NCBI GenBank assembly: GCA_017798145.1
Contig: CP059069.1
Location: 3,829,226 to 3,893,225, forward strand
Source: Akkermansiaceae bacterium
GTDB lineage: Bacteria; Verrucomicrobiota; Verrucomicrobiia; Verrucomicrobiales; Akkermansiaceae
Direction: 5' to 3'
DNA length: 64,000 nucleotides
Part shown: positions 31,285 through 39,182 of the stretch, piece after piece
How the letters are laid out: the number at the start of each line of letters is the position of its first letter
Numbering within the stretch: the stretch's first letter is position 1
Notes under the pieces: generated by a model
Told to the model about the DNA's origin: nothing
What the model saw: only the letters and a program-made list of their open reading frames with translations
Databases searched by the model: none
Position numbers and translations under genes: made by a program

Positions 31285-31639
31285 GGCAAGGGCTCTTTGT
31301 CTGTCGTGGCTTTTGCCAGAACCTCTGGTTTTCATCAAGCGGGAAAGCCGTGCCAGCCGGAAACTTGCTTTTGCAGTAACCCCTTTCCGGGATCACTCCC
31401 GTCTTTCCCGATCCCGGAATGCACCTGCGCGAAGCTCATGTATCCTGCAATGCCTGAGGCTGAAGGGCGGGGCCTGGTAGCACCGAAACTGAGGGAAGGG
31501 ATGGGGGCTCCTTGGACTGCGGCAGCCTGCTGCCGCTTTCCGTTAGGCAGCCATGCTGCCAACGGGACAAACTCGGGAGATATCAAGCCCCGCCGTGCGA
31601 AAGCAGCCCGCTGCAAGCCGCGCTGCCCGGATTGTGATG

Positions 31640-32201
31640 TGGCTCTCAAGGAGGTTCGCAAAGGCAGCATTGCGGTCTTCGATCTGCCCATCGCCGACAA
31701 GACCTCCGTGTGGGTGACGCTGCCCGCTGTCCGGAGTGCCGCAGGCTGAGCACTCCCGGGCCGCCCGAAGTCCATCCCACGCGCAACGCCATCTGGCGGC
31801 TGATGCGCGCGGTGGCCACCTGGGCATCGGTCTGCCCTGCCACCGATGTTCAAGATCAGCGAGGCCATCCTCCTCGACCTCATCACGGAACAGCGCGAAG
31901 CCTTAGCCTCGATGACCTCCTCGGAAAGCAGCACCCCGCCCCGCTTCACCGCACGCATCGCCTCCATCACCTTGTATCTGGCGATCGCACACGCCCACTT
32001 CGGGAAACTCGTCCCGGGCTCGAACGCCCCGGCCTTGCGGGTGATCGTCAGGAACGTCTCCTGCAGCACATCATCCGCCTGCGTCCGGTCCGCCAGAAGG
32101 CTCCGGATGAACCCCCGGATCAGATCGCTGTGCTCAATGAACAGCTCCTGAACCAAAGGCACCCCGGCCTCACCCTTCTGTTTGTTCCTGCGGGACTCCA
32201 T
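31640..32201 (-). pseudogene. ECF sigma-70 factor, disrupted after region 2
   Basis: From the ATG at 32201 the frame reads a convincing ECF sigma region 2: VPLVQELFIEHSDLIRGFIR, DDVLQETFLTITRKAGAF, FPKWACAIARYKVMEAMRAV. After residue about 105 (SEEVIEAKASRC) the reading becomes non-family in this frame. A shifted frame briefly reads FRDEVEEDGLADLEHRW, suggesting a frameshift near 31875, and no sigma region 4 helix-turn-helix can be found in any frame. The open frame runs on to 31335, but its composition looks like shadow coding. The gene is therefore probably inactive. It is divergent from the first PEP-CTERM gene and shares its upstream region. Confidence 0.65.
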
Positions 32202-32217
32202 CACCCTTGATGATCTC

Positions 32218-32345
32218 AAAAGGTCAAAACCTTAGCAAGGCGGAGAAAAAACCGGTGTTTGGGAAAAAATTGGAATTTTCCGCTAAGAATCCGTCACCCG
32301 GGGTCACTGTGGGCTAATGGCTCGGTGCAGCAGTCCGTGCCTCCG
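32218..32345 (+). repeat. Duplicated leader segment, copy 1
   Basis: This segment, together with the adjoining 5' end of the sigma gene, is repeated upstream of the second PEP-CTERM gene at 33593-33724. Over the best-aligned 98 bp I count about ten differences. It contains the ECF-type promoter-like element at 32272-32295. Confidence 0.85.
32272..32295 (+). promoter_or_regulatory. ECF-sigma-type promoter-like element upstream of PEP-CTERM gene 1
   Basis: GGAAT (32272-32276) is followed after exactly 15 bp by CGTC (32292-32295). This is close to the common ECF layout of a GGAAC-type -35 and a CGTC-type -10. It points toward the PEP-CTERM gene that starts at 32406, and the same element with the same spacing is kept in the second copy. 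Confidence 0.5.
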
Positions 32346-32405
32346 CGAAGCAACTTAGGAATTCCCAACTTGACACGAATAGATAACCTCACCTCAATCG
32401 AAACG

Positions 32406-33224
32406 ATGAAAATTAAAAAAACAGCCACAACTCTCACTGCCGTTCTCGGGCTCGCCCTGTGCACTTCCGCCCATGCGGCCACGCTCTTCGCCGATACCTT
32501 TGACCGCGCTAATGGCGATGATCTCAACGCCTCTACCACCGGCAAATCCGGCAGCCTCGGTGCCTTGGACTGGCTTGAAACCAGTGGCCCTACCAGCGGC
32601 ACCCTTGGTGCTGGAGGTAGCATTGTAAGTAATCAACTCCAACTCGGTGAAGAGGGTGCCGGCGGCGGGTGGGCGTTGGCATATCTGGACCACAACTTTA
32701 TCGATACCTCGATCACTACCAATCGCAATTTCAGCGTTTCGGTTGATATCGTGAACTCTGACACCGGCGGGGCCACCCGGTATGCAGGTATTGTTGTCGG
32801 CGGACCGGCGAGCAGATATTCGGGTTGGTCGAGTAACAACCCCGCTACTGAAAATGTGGATTTCTACATCGGTTACGATGGCTCTGGCACTGAGCAGTTC
32901 AGAATCTGGGAGAATGGCGTGCTGACAACCACTACCAACCTCTCATTTGTCGAGCCCGATACACTGCGCGTCGATTTTACAAACGTGACAAACTTCACCC
33001 TAGGCACCACGATCAATTATGAGGTTTTCAACAACGGATCTTCCGTTGCAACAGGAGATTTCACCTGGTCTGGCACGAACCAGAATTACCTCGGTCTTTT
33101 CACGAACTGGACCGCTGGCGGGGCTGAATTGGATAACTTCTCGGTGACCACCGTTCCTGAGCCGGGCACCACCGCCCTGGTAGGACTCTGCGGACTCGCC
33201 CTGATCCTCCGCCGTCGCAAGTAA
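32406..33224 (+). CDS. PEP-CTERM sorting-domain protein, cassette copy 1
   Basis: This is a 272-aa exported protein. The signal peptide is MKIKKTATTLTAVLGLALCT...AHA. The middle is a beta-rich, LamG/concanavalin-like region (FADTFDRANGDDLN, VDIVNSDTGGATRYAGIVVG, EQFRIWENGVLTTTTNL). The C-terminus is a PEP-CTERM anchor: VPEPG, a hydrophobic segment (TTALVGLCGLALIL) and RRRK. In the established model an exosortase (EpsH/XrtA type) processes this tail for export to the surface. No exosortase gene is in this window. The gene is divergent from the ECF sigma remnant and is followed by a strong terminator. Confidence 0.9.
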   Translation: MKIKKTATTLTAVLGLALCTSAHAATLFADTFDRANGDDLNASTTGKSGSLGALDWLETSGPTSGTLGAGGSIVSNQLQLGEEGAGGGWALAYLDHNFIDTSITTNRNFSVSVDIVNSDTGGATRYAGIVVGGPASRYSGWSSNNPATENVDFYIGYDGSGTEQFRIWENGVLTTTTNLSFVEPDTLRVDFTNVTNFTLGTTINYEVFNNGSSVATGDFTWSGTNQNYLGLFTNWTAGGAELDNFSVTTVPEPGTTALVGLCGLALILRRRK

Positions 33225-33251
33225 CGCTCCGTAACTCTAACGTTTCCCAAT

Positions 33252-33289
33252 GCCGCTCCGTTCCATATTGGAAGGAGCGGCGTTTTTTT
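33252..33289 (+). terminator. Rho-independent terminator of PEP-CTERM cassette 1
   Basis: GCCGCTCC pairs with GGAGCGGC, and the stem extends through TTCCA/TGGAA with one bulged G. A run of seven T follows. The element lies about 30 bp after the stop at 33224, and a near-identical hairpin follows the second PEP-CTERM gene. Confidence 0.92.
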
Positions 33290-33434
33290 GGGGGACGTGA
33301 TGCGGGAAACAATTTGAACAGGCGGATCCGGCCCCCTGCTTCCGGAAAACCTTTGCTTGCCGCCTTCCGTGGCAGGCAATGAAAAGATTTTAGCAAAGCG
33401 CGCCACGGACAACTAAGGCGGCTAAGCCATCCCT

Positions 33435-33580
33435 GGCAGCACCCTTCCAACCAAGCCGCCTCGATCCGCCAGCAGGCTGCTCATGAATGCGGATCAGATC
33501 GCTGTGCCCAATGAAAGGCCCCTGAAACCAAAGGCACCTCTACCCCTCCCGTCTTTCCCTTTCTGCGAGACTCCGCCGCA
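33435..33580 (-). pseudogene. Relic of the 5' end of the ECF sigma gene (second copy)
   Basis: Read on the minus strand, this aligns with the start of the sigma gene at 32201. It keeps the block for ESRR...VPLV, the segment around CACAGCGATCTGATCC, and a stretch matching the codons for SLLADR. The start codon ATG has become CGG, and frameshifts and an in-frame stop follow. It stops being alignable near 33435. It marks the left edge of the duplicated cassette. Confidence 0.7.
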
Positions 33581-33592
33581 GGTGATGATCTA

Positions 33593-33724
33593 AAAAGGTC
33601 AAAACCTCAGCAAGGCGGAGAAAAAACCGCTGCTTGGAAAAAAATTGGAATCTTTCGCTAAGAATCCGTCTCCCGGGGTCATTGTGGGCTGATGGATGAC
33701 CGCAAAGGTGATCCGTGCCTCCTG
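33593..33724 (+). repeat. Duplicated leader segment, copy 2
   Basis: This is the near-identical second copy of 32218-32345, starting AAAAGGTCAAAACCTCAGC and running to the region just before the second PEP-CTERM start. It includes the element at 33647-33670. Confidence 0.85.
33647..33670 (+). promoter_or_regulatory. ECF-sigma-type promoter-like element upstream of PEP-CTERM gene 2
   Basis: GGAAT (33647-33651), 15 bp, then CGTC (33667-33670). Both boxes and the spacing are unchanged from copy 1, although several flanking bases differ, which suggests selection or recent duplication. Confidence 0.5.
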
Positions 33725-33747
33725 AAATTGCCTCCCAAGAAATACAC

Positions 33748-34506
33748 ATGAAAACGAAAAAATCATACAGAACTCTTCTCCTCCTGGGCACCGCAGCGGT
33801 TTCCATCTTCGGCACCATGCAGGGCTTTTCCGCATCCTACGTATTGGTGTCGGGCGGATCCTTAAGTACAGGTGCTGGCTGGCAGAACACTGCGACCCTT
33901 ACGACGGGAACAGTTCCAACCAGTGGAGATACTGGCTCAATTGCCGTGGACGGAGTTTTCACCCCAGCTACTTGGAATACCGGTGGCGCTTCTATTATCC
34001 AGACTGCCGGAAACATCGTTGGTTCTGGAAATGCCAATTTCAATTTCGTCACTGGAACTTACACCATGAACGGCGGTTCCTTCTCCGCGCGCGGCATCCT
34101 TGCCAACAACTCCATCATCAATCTATTCGGCGGAGTTTTCACTATCGGAAATGGCACCTCCGGCAGCGGTTGGGGCGCAGCGAACAATGGAACGCTTAAC
34201 ATTGGCGGAAGCGCGGTCATCAACAACAGCAGATCCACTCTCGCCGGTTACAATTCAACCTCTGGAACGATCAACTTCGCAGCAGACTGGACGGGAAGCT
34301 TTCAGAACACGACGGCAAACGCCGCGGCTTGGAAAACAGAACTAACCACAGGCAACTATGAATTGGCTGGCACCCCAATCACCAGCGCCTTGTTTGACGC
34401 GAACTTCCAAGTCACCGGAGACACGCTTTCCCTCGTTCCCGAGCCTACGTCCGCAGCCCTGCTCGGCCTTGGTGGATTTGCCTTGATCCTCCGCCGCCGG
34501 AAGTGA
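33748..34506 (+). CDS. PEP-CTERM sorting-domain protein, cassette copy 2
   Basis: This is a 252-aa exported protein. The start at 33748 gives a signal peptide (MKTKKSYRTLLLLGTAAVSI). The middle is a Gly/Asn/Thr-rich beta-solenoid-like region (LFGGVFTIGNGTSGSGWGAA, GTLNIGGSAVINNSRSTLAG). The C-terminus is a PEP-CTERM anchor (VPEPTSAALLGLGGFALILR, then RRK). The body is unlike the product of cassette 1. Only the signal peptide style, the anchor, the upstream leader and the terminator are shared, so the control region and the anchor appear to have been reused around a new passenger. Confidence 0.88.
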   Translation: MKTKKSYRTLLLLGTAAVSIFGTMQGFSASYVLVSGGSLSTGAGWQNTATLTTGTVPTSGDTGSIAVDGVFTPATWNTGGASIIQTAGNIVGSGNANFNFVTGTYTMNGGSFSARGILANNSIINLFGGVFTIGNGTSGSGWGAANNGTLNIGGSAVINNSRSTLAGYNSTSGTINFAADWTGSFQNTTANAAAWKTELTTGNYELAGTPITSALFDANFQVTGDTLSLVPEPTSAALLGLGGFALILRRRK

Positions 34507-34861
34507 CGATTCACAACTCCAACGTTTCCCAATGCCGCTCCGTTCCCTATTTGGAAGGAGCGGCGTTCTTTGGGGGACGGCATGGAAAAGCGGCACAAGC
34601 CACTGCGTGTCCCGTAGTGTGGAAAGGGGGTTGGGTTCCCCAAGGAAAGCCTTTTGGAAGGAATCAGGCCTTGCCTTATGTGTTAGACCATTGATAGAGC
34701 CGGTGGCGGGGAAAGGGGGTGCGTCCCGAAGAGGTAAATGGGGGACTCAGAAGGGTACGAATGCGCCATTCATCGCAATCGCCTTCAATGTCGCCGCCAT
34801 GGGATTCGAGCCAATTTCCCCCTGCCGCAACCTTTCCTTTCTCCCGGTGTTCCATGCTGGG
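34507..34861. other. Intergenic region PEP-CTERM 2 to esterase
   Basis: These 355 bp hold the cassette-2 terminator (34534-34571). A possible degenerate copy of the dispersed repeat lies near 34685-34715 (AGAGCCGGTGGCGGGGAAAG), too diverged to list as a copy. The esterase frame is open back to 34532, but no signal peptide starts there. Confidence 0.6.
34534..34571 (+). terminator. Rho-independent terminator of PEP-CTERM cassette 2
   Basis: GCCGCTCC...GGAGCGGC stem with the same bulged arrangement as at 33252, followed by TTCTTT. Conservation of this hairpin after both cassette genes supports duplication of the whole unit. Confidence 0.88.
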
Positions 34862-35884
34862 ATGAAAAAGGCCTTCCTACCTGTCGTTCTGCTCGCCGGG
34901 CTTTGCGTTTCCCTTGGTGCGCAGCAGACTTCGGAAAACAACGCGCGCTTGCAGCAGGCCTTGGTGAAATTCCCCGATGCCGATGCCAACAAGGACGGCG
35001 TGCTAACCCTTGAGGAGGCGAAGACGTTCAAGGCGAGGATGGGATCCGGGAAGGAAGCTCCGGGAGCTGAGGAAGGGAAGGCCGACGCAGGCGGCAGGGT
35101 TGTCCCCTACAAGACCGTGGGAAAAAAGAAGCTCTCCCTGCACATCTACGAACCCGAGGGGCACAAGTCCTCCGACAAGCTTCCTGCCGTCGTCTTCTTC
35201 CACGGCGGCGGCTGGAGGAAAGGGAGTCCCTCCGCGTTCTCGAAGCAGTGCACACACCTCGCGAGGCGCGGCATGGTCGCCATCAGCGTCGAATACCGGC
35301 TGACCACGCAGCCCGGCGTGACGATCGAGGACTGCGTGGAGGATGCGAAATCCGCCATGCGCTGGGTGCGCGGCCATGCGGAGGAGCTTGGCATCGATCC
35401 TGACCGCATCGCCTCCGGAGGAGGCTCGGCGGGCGGCCACCTCGGCGCCTGCGTGCAGCTCGTGAACACCGTCGATGCGGATACGGACGACAAGTCCGTG
35501 AGCGCCAAGCCTGATGCCATGATTCTCTTCAACCCCGCCATGGCGCTTGCCCCGGACCCGCGCATGGAAAAGGACGGCGATGCCTCCAAGGAACGCGGAT
35601 CCCGGCTTGCGGAAAGCCTCCGGGGTGAGCCGTCCGCGATATCGCCGCTCACCTTCGCGAAGACCAGGCAACCGCCCTGCATCATGTTCTTCGGCACCGC
35701 CGATTTCCTGCTCAAGCCTGCCGAATGGTTCCGCGATGATTCCGTCGGGGCGGGGAACAGCTGCAGGATCGTCACCTACAAGGATCAGGGGCACAGCTTC
35801 TTCAACCGCGAGCCATACACATCGAAGACCCTTGCGGAGGTGGACAAGTTCCTCACGGATCTCGGCTGGCTGAAGGCGCAGTGA
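34862..35884 (+). CDS. Exported alpha/beta-hydrolase (esterase/lipase-like) with EF-hand-like segment
   Basis: This is a 340-aa protein. The start at 34862 gives a signal peptide (MKKAFLPVVLLAGLCVSLGA). Residues 40-56 form an EF-hand-like calcium loop (DADANKDGVLTLEEAK). The hydrolase domain has the oxyanion HGGGW motif (LPAVVFFHGGGWRKG), the nucleophile elbow GGGSAGG (RIASGGGSAGGHLGA), an acidic stretch (FFGTADFLL), and a C-terminal histidine in DQGHSFFN. This is the hormone-sensitive-lipase/BD-FAE-like layout of polysaccharide-active esterases. The likely substrate is an acylated carbohydrate, but this is inference. Confidence 0.88.
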   Translation: MKKAFLPVVLLAGLCVSLGAQQTSENNARLQQALVKFPDADANKDGVLTLEEAKTFKARMGSGKEAPGAEEGKADAGGRVVPYKTVGKKKLSLHIYEPEGHKSSDKLPAVVFFHGGGWRKGSPSAFSKQCTHLARRGMVAISVEYRLTTQPGVTIEDCVEDAKSAMRWVRGHAEELGIDPDRIASGGGSAGGHLGACVQLVNTVDADTDDKSVSAKPDAMILFNPAMALAPDPRMEKDGDASKERGSRLAESLRGEPSAISPLTFAKTRQPPCIMFFGTADFLLKPAEWFRDDSVGAGNSCRIVTYKDQGHSFFNREPYTSKTLAEVDKFLTDLGWLKAQ

Positions 35885-35969
35885 GGAGCAGGCGCGTCCC
35901 CGCGCCTTGGGTTCAGGGCGGCGTCTCCGCCGCCTGTGGGGGAACAAGAGGAAGAAACCTATTGGATGA

Positions 35970-36215
35970 CGCAGCCGCGGCGGATTGCGGCGGTGAGTGT
36001 GGCGAATTTCTCGCTATGAAGGGCGACGAGCCTTTTGCGAAAGCAGTTCATCGGAAATGCCTTCCTCCGGTTCCGGAGGGAGATCCCCTAGGAGGTGGAG
36101 GTGGTCCGACATTACGCAGTAGGAAAGCACCTGGTGCCTCCTGATGTTCTCATGCATCCACATGAATATCCCGCCCGCCGAGACGTTTCTTGCTCATGCC
36201 CGCATCTTACGTTGC
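35970..36215 (-). pseudogene. Relic of a Y1-type (REP-associated / IS200-like) transposase
   Basis: On the minus strand one frame reads ENIRRHQVLSYCVMSDHLHL, continuing LGDLPPEPEEGISDELLSQK before a stop at about 36016. A +1 shift then continues KRLVALHSEKFATLTAAIRR. YCVMSDHLHLL corresponds to the YxVMxNHxHLL signature carrying the HUH metal-binding histidines, and ISDELL matches the family's EISDEELLRR stretch. The N-terminal part and the downstream catalytic tyrosine helix are missing. It is therefore a decayed fragment of a REP-associated tyrosine transposase-like gene. Confidence 0.6.
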
Positions 36216-36311
36216 GGAAAGCCCGTGGTGAGCGGGTTGCCTATCCTTTATCTGGGAATGTGTAGGGCAGGCTCCATTTTCCGGGAACCACTTCCGTGTC
36301 ACTTTACCAAG

Positions 36312-36342
36312 AGGCCGGGTGAACTAGTGAAACACCCGGCCT
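36312..36342 (-). terminator. Hairpin downstream of the large PEP-CTERM gene
   Basis: Perfect 10-bp arms AGGCCGGGTG / CACCCGGCCT are separated by 11 bp, about 65 bp past the stop at 36407 in the direction of transcription. No T-tract follows, so termination is plausible rather than certain. Confidence 0.5.
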
Positions 36343-36406
36343 GAGAAGAGAGAACCGCTACGTCATGCGCCCCTTTCTAACGGGACACAAAGCACGTGCG
36401 AACCCG

Positions 36407-39007
36407 TTAGGATCTGCGGCGGCGCAGCAGGAGCAGTGCACCGAGACCGCCGAGGAGGGCGGCGGATGGCTCGGGGATGACTACCGCCATCAGCGCGATG
36501 TCATTGCCACCGGTGAAGGAACTCCCGACGGAGTCCGCCACATAGCTGATCTGCCAGTTGAAGCCGCCGTAGGTGCTGGCCACATCCCCTTGCGCCAATC
36601 CGGTGTAGGTGCCGGTGATGGCATCCGTGTCGTCGTTGAGCAGGAGGAAGATCAGGTCGTTGGCCGCGTAGGTGCCGCTGAACAGGGTCGCAAGGCTGCC
36701 GTTGCTGATGTCCACGGTGCCGGTTACGATGATTTGATCATGCCCGAGGGGGCCGGCAGTAAGTCCGGTGATCTCCGCATTATAGGTACCCGCCTGGGTG
36801 TAGTTTCCAGAGTTCAGGATGCCCGGGCTGTTGCCGGGAGCGATGAAGCCGCCGCTCTGGACTGAGAGTGCGCCGACTGTTCCGGAGCCTGCAATCGTTG
36901 CGCCGGAGGCCACTGTGGTAACACTGGTGGAGATGTTGCCGTCTACGATCAGGGTGCCTTGAGCGACGTTGGTGTTGCCCGTATAACTGTTGGAGGCGTT
37001 GGAAATGGTCCAGGTTCCGGCACCGGTCTTGTTGACCGCCAAGGACACATTGCCGGTGGCGTTGTTCAGGATCGCTCCGCTGACCTCTCCATCCCCGCTT
37101 CCCCCAATGGAGAAGCTGCGTATGCTGGCGATCGTATGGGTGATCGTGCCGGACAGCGTGAGCAGCCCGCCGTCGGATACAACGTTCAGGCCGTTCCCGC
37201 CGGTGTTGGCGATGGTCAGGTCGCTGGAGATCGTGTTGGTTCCCGATGTGTTCACGATCTGCGCGTTTCCTCCGCCCGCCAATGTAGTGGCCGAGTTGAA
37301 CCCGCTGAAGGTGTTGCTGATGGTGTTCGTGCCGGTGAGCGCGAGTTCCAGGGTGCCGGTGTTTGTACCGTTCGTCTGGATCGTGACATTGCCCGCTCCG
37401 AGGGCGGCGGCATCGGTGATTTTCACGGTTCCGCCGTTGTTGGCGATTGTTGTTCCACCCAGGGTGTGGGCTTGGTTGAGGGTCAGGGTGTTGGCACCGG
37501 TCTTCACCAAACTGAGGCCGCCAAAATCAAAGGCCGTCTCGATGACATCGCCATTGGCGGTGTTGATGCCCAAGGTTCCGGAAGTCTTGGTTGCATTGGA
37601 GAGCAGGGTGGCCACCTGGGCATCCGACCAACCGGTCGTGGTTCCGTCGCCCGAGGCGATGTTCAGCCTGCCGCCGTTGAAGATCACCTTCCCGGAAGTG
37701 GTGTATCCCGGAAGGCTGGCAGCCAGCTCAGGTGCGAGTATGCCGCCGGTGATCGTGGTGCTGCCAGTGTAGGTATGGGCATCGGTAAGGGTGAAGGTGC
37801 CAGCACCCGTTTTGACCAACGAGAGATTTCCAACAATCTGGGCTCTTGTAGTGGTCGTCCCAGAGAAGGTTCCACCATAGGTGGAGTTGCCATTGCCGTC
37901 CAATGTCAGAACCGCAGCGGTGGCCGAAGTGTTGGTCACCCTCTGGTTGCGCAGGGTAACTGCCGTGTTGTTTGTCAAACCGGCGAGCGTCTGGTCAAAT
38001 CCGTTCAGGTCATACTGGATCGTCCGACCGGTGCCGCCGCCGTTGCCGCCGTCCAAGGTCAGCACCGTGGTGGACGGCAAGGCGTTGACAACCCCATTTC
38101 TGACGAACACTGGGTTGTTGCCCCCGTTTCCAGTCGTGATGAGGGTGTTGCCGGTGTAGTTGCTGGCTGCATTCAGAACGAAGACCGAGGATCTGTTGCT
38201 AAAAGAGCCGGTTCCGGTGCTAAATACCAGATTCCCTGTCGTGCCTCCGATGGCACCGTCTAGTGTGAATGTGGTCGTGGTGCTGCCTGCACCGGTTCCA
38301 ACTGACAAGGTTGTATCCCCAGCCCCGCTCAGGGTGATTGGGGCGGCGATGATGTTGTTGGATCCTGTGGCGCTGCCAGACTGTAGGTTTGTCCCTGCAG
38401 CCATCGTGATTCCGATGCTGCCGTTCGTGCCTGGGATCGTTCCCAATGTATTCGTGTTCCCCAAGGTTAGGGTTCCGGCGTTGATGAAGGTCCGGCCGAT
38501 GTAGGTGTTGACACCGGAAAGGATCAACCTGCCGTCGCCGGCCTTGGTGAGGCTGGTGGCCGCTCCTGTGATCTCGGAAGAAATGGTGTGGGCTTGGGAC
38601 GCGTTGACCGTGGTGATGGTCGCCGCGGCTTTCATGGTGATGGTGCCGCCGGAGAGCAGCATGTTGCCCGAGAGCGTATTGAAACTGATTGTGCCCGCAC
38701 TCACGGTGCCAACGGGAACCGTTCCGGCTCCAAGCGACGCAGTGGGGCCGCCGAAGTTGAGGTCGTCGGCAGTTGTCGTGGTGTAGTTCGCCAACCGGGT
38801 GGTGTTCCCTGTATTGCTGGCCGTCCAGATGAGATTGGTAGATGTTGCCCAGGTGTCGGTGCCAGTGACGCTTCCGAAGGTGCCACCGCTACTGGGATCC
38901 CAATAGCGAACCGCCGCCATTCCCGACGGCGCGGCGAACAGCGCAACGAGCGCGGAGGCGAATGGCAGGGAGAGGCGGGCGGCGGAGAAAATGCGACGAG
39001 GTTTCAT
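36407..39007 (-). CDS. Autotransporter-associated beta-strand repeat protein with PEP-CTERM anchor
   Basis: This is an 866-aa exported protein. The ATG at 39007 gives the N-terminus MKPRRIFSAARLSLPFASAL with a signal peptide. The bulk is a parallel-beta repeat region with the autotransporter-associated strand motif (LSGVNTYIGRTFINAGTLTL, LTDAHTYTGSTTITGGILAP, NSYTGNTNVAQGTLIVDG). The C-terminal anchor is IPEPSAALLGGLGALLLLRR, then RRS. The final GNNTYNAEIT-like domain before it (GSTVGALSVQ...SPGILNSGNYTQAG) is typical of such proteins. It is probably an exosortase-processed surface adhesin or matrix protein. The gene is divergent from the histidine kinase (175 bp between starts). Confidence 0.92.
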   Translation of the reverse strand: MKPRRIFSAARLSLPFASALVALFAAPSGMAAVRYWDPSSGGTFGSVTGTDTWATSTNLIWTASNTGNTTRLANYTTTTADDLNFGGPTASLGAGTVPVGTVSAGTISFNTLSGNMLLSGGTITMKAAATITTVNASQAHTISSEITGAATSLTKAGDGRLILSGVNTYIGRTFINAGTLTLGNTNTLGTIPGTNGSIGITMAAGTNLQSGSATGSNNIIAAPITLSGAGDTTLSVGTGAGSTTTTFTLDGAIGGTTGNLVFSTGTGSFSNRSSVFVLNAASNYTGNTLITTGNGGNNPVFVRNGVVNALPSTTVLTLDGGNGGGTGRTIQYDLNGFDQTLAGLTNNTAVTLRNQRVTNTSATAAVLTLDGNGNSTYGGTFSGTTTTRAQIVGNLSLVKTGAGTFTLTDAHTYTGSTTITGGILAPELAASLPGYTTSGKVIFNGGRLNIASGDGTTTGWSDAQVATLLSNATKTSGTLGINTANGDVIETAFDFGGLSLVKTGANTLTLNQAHTLGGTTIANNGGTVKITDAAALGAGNVTIQTNGTNTGTLELALTGTNTISNTFSGFNSATTLAGGGNAQIVNTSGTNTISSDLTIANTGGNGLNVVSDGGLLTLSGTITHTIASIRSFSIGGSGDGEVSGAILNNATGNVSLAVNKTGAGTWTISNASNSYTGNTNVAQGTLIVDGNISTSVTTVASGATIAGSGTVGALSVQSGGFIAPGNSPGILNSGNYTQAGTYNAEITGLTAGPLGHDQIIVTGTVDISNGSLATLFSGTYAANDLIFLLLNDDTDAITGTYTGLAQGDVASTYGGFNWQISYVADSVGSSFTGGNDIALMAVVIPEPSAALLGGLGALLLLRRRRS

Positions 39008-39182
39008 ATCGATGGGTTGTTCCTGGGTATATGGGATATTGGATTGCACTCAAATTCAGGCCAAGAAGGGTCGGATTGTCCAATGCACAAGAGGGTGAAT
39101 CGGCATCCCCCGTTCGGGTGAGAGACCTGCCGCCCGGCGGGGTTCCGGATAGGCTTGCGCATGGCGGGGAAACGTTGTTCCG

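Larger units (their letters stand above)
33225..33747. other. Intergenic region between the two PEP-CTERM cassettes
   Basis: These 523 bp contain, in order, the terminator of cassette 1 (33252-33289), a stretch with nothing recognised (about 33290-33430), a minus-strand relic of the sigma-factor 5' end (33435-33580), and the duplicated leader with its promoter-like element (33593-33724). There is no intact gene. Confidence 0.8.
35885..36406. other. Intergenic region with hairpins and transposase relic
   Basis: These 522 bp carry two GC-rich hairpins just after the esterase (GGCGCG-TCC-CCGCGCC near 35893-35908 and GGCGGCG-TCTC-CGCCGCC near 35918-35935). They also hold a minus-strand transposase relic (35970-36215) and a 10-bp-stem hairpin (36312-36342). 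No intact gene is present. Confidence 0.75.

Noticed and set aside
31335-31640. Continuation of the sigma-factor frame as a functional C-terminal domain
   Set aside because: Sequence in this frame has no helix-turn-helix or other family feature and looks like unconstrained DNA.
34790-34830. tRNA-like T-arm (GGATTCGAGCC and its complement) considered as a tRNA
   Set aside because: No matching acceptor stem, D-arm or anticodon arm could be found on either strand.
39008-39182. GC-rich leader between the PEP-CTERM and kinase genes considered as a riboswitch
   Set aside because: It has small hairpins (CCGCC/GGCGG) but no arrangement matching a known riboswitch class; left as ordinary divergent promoter DNA.
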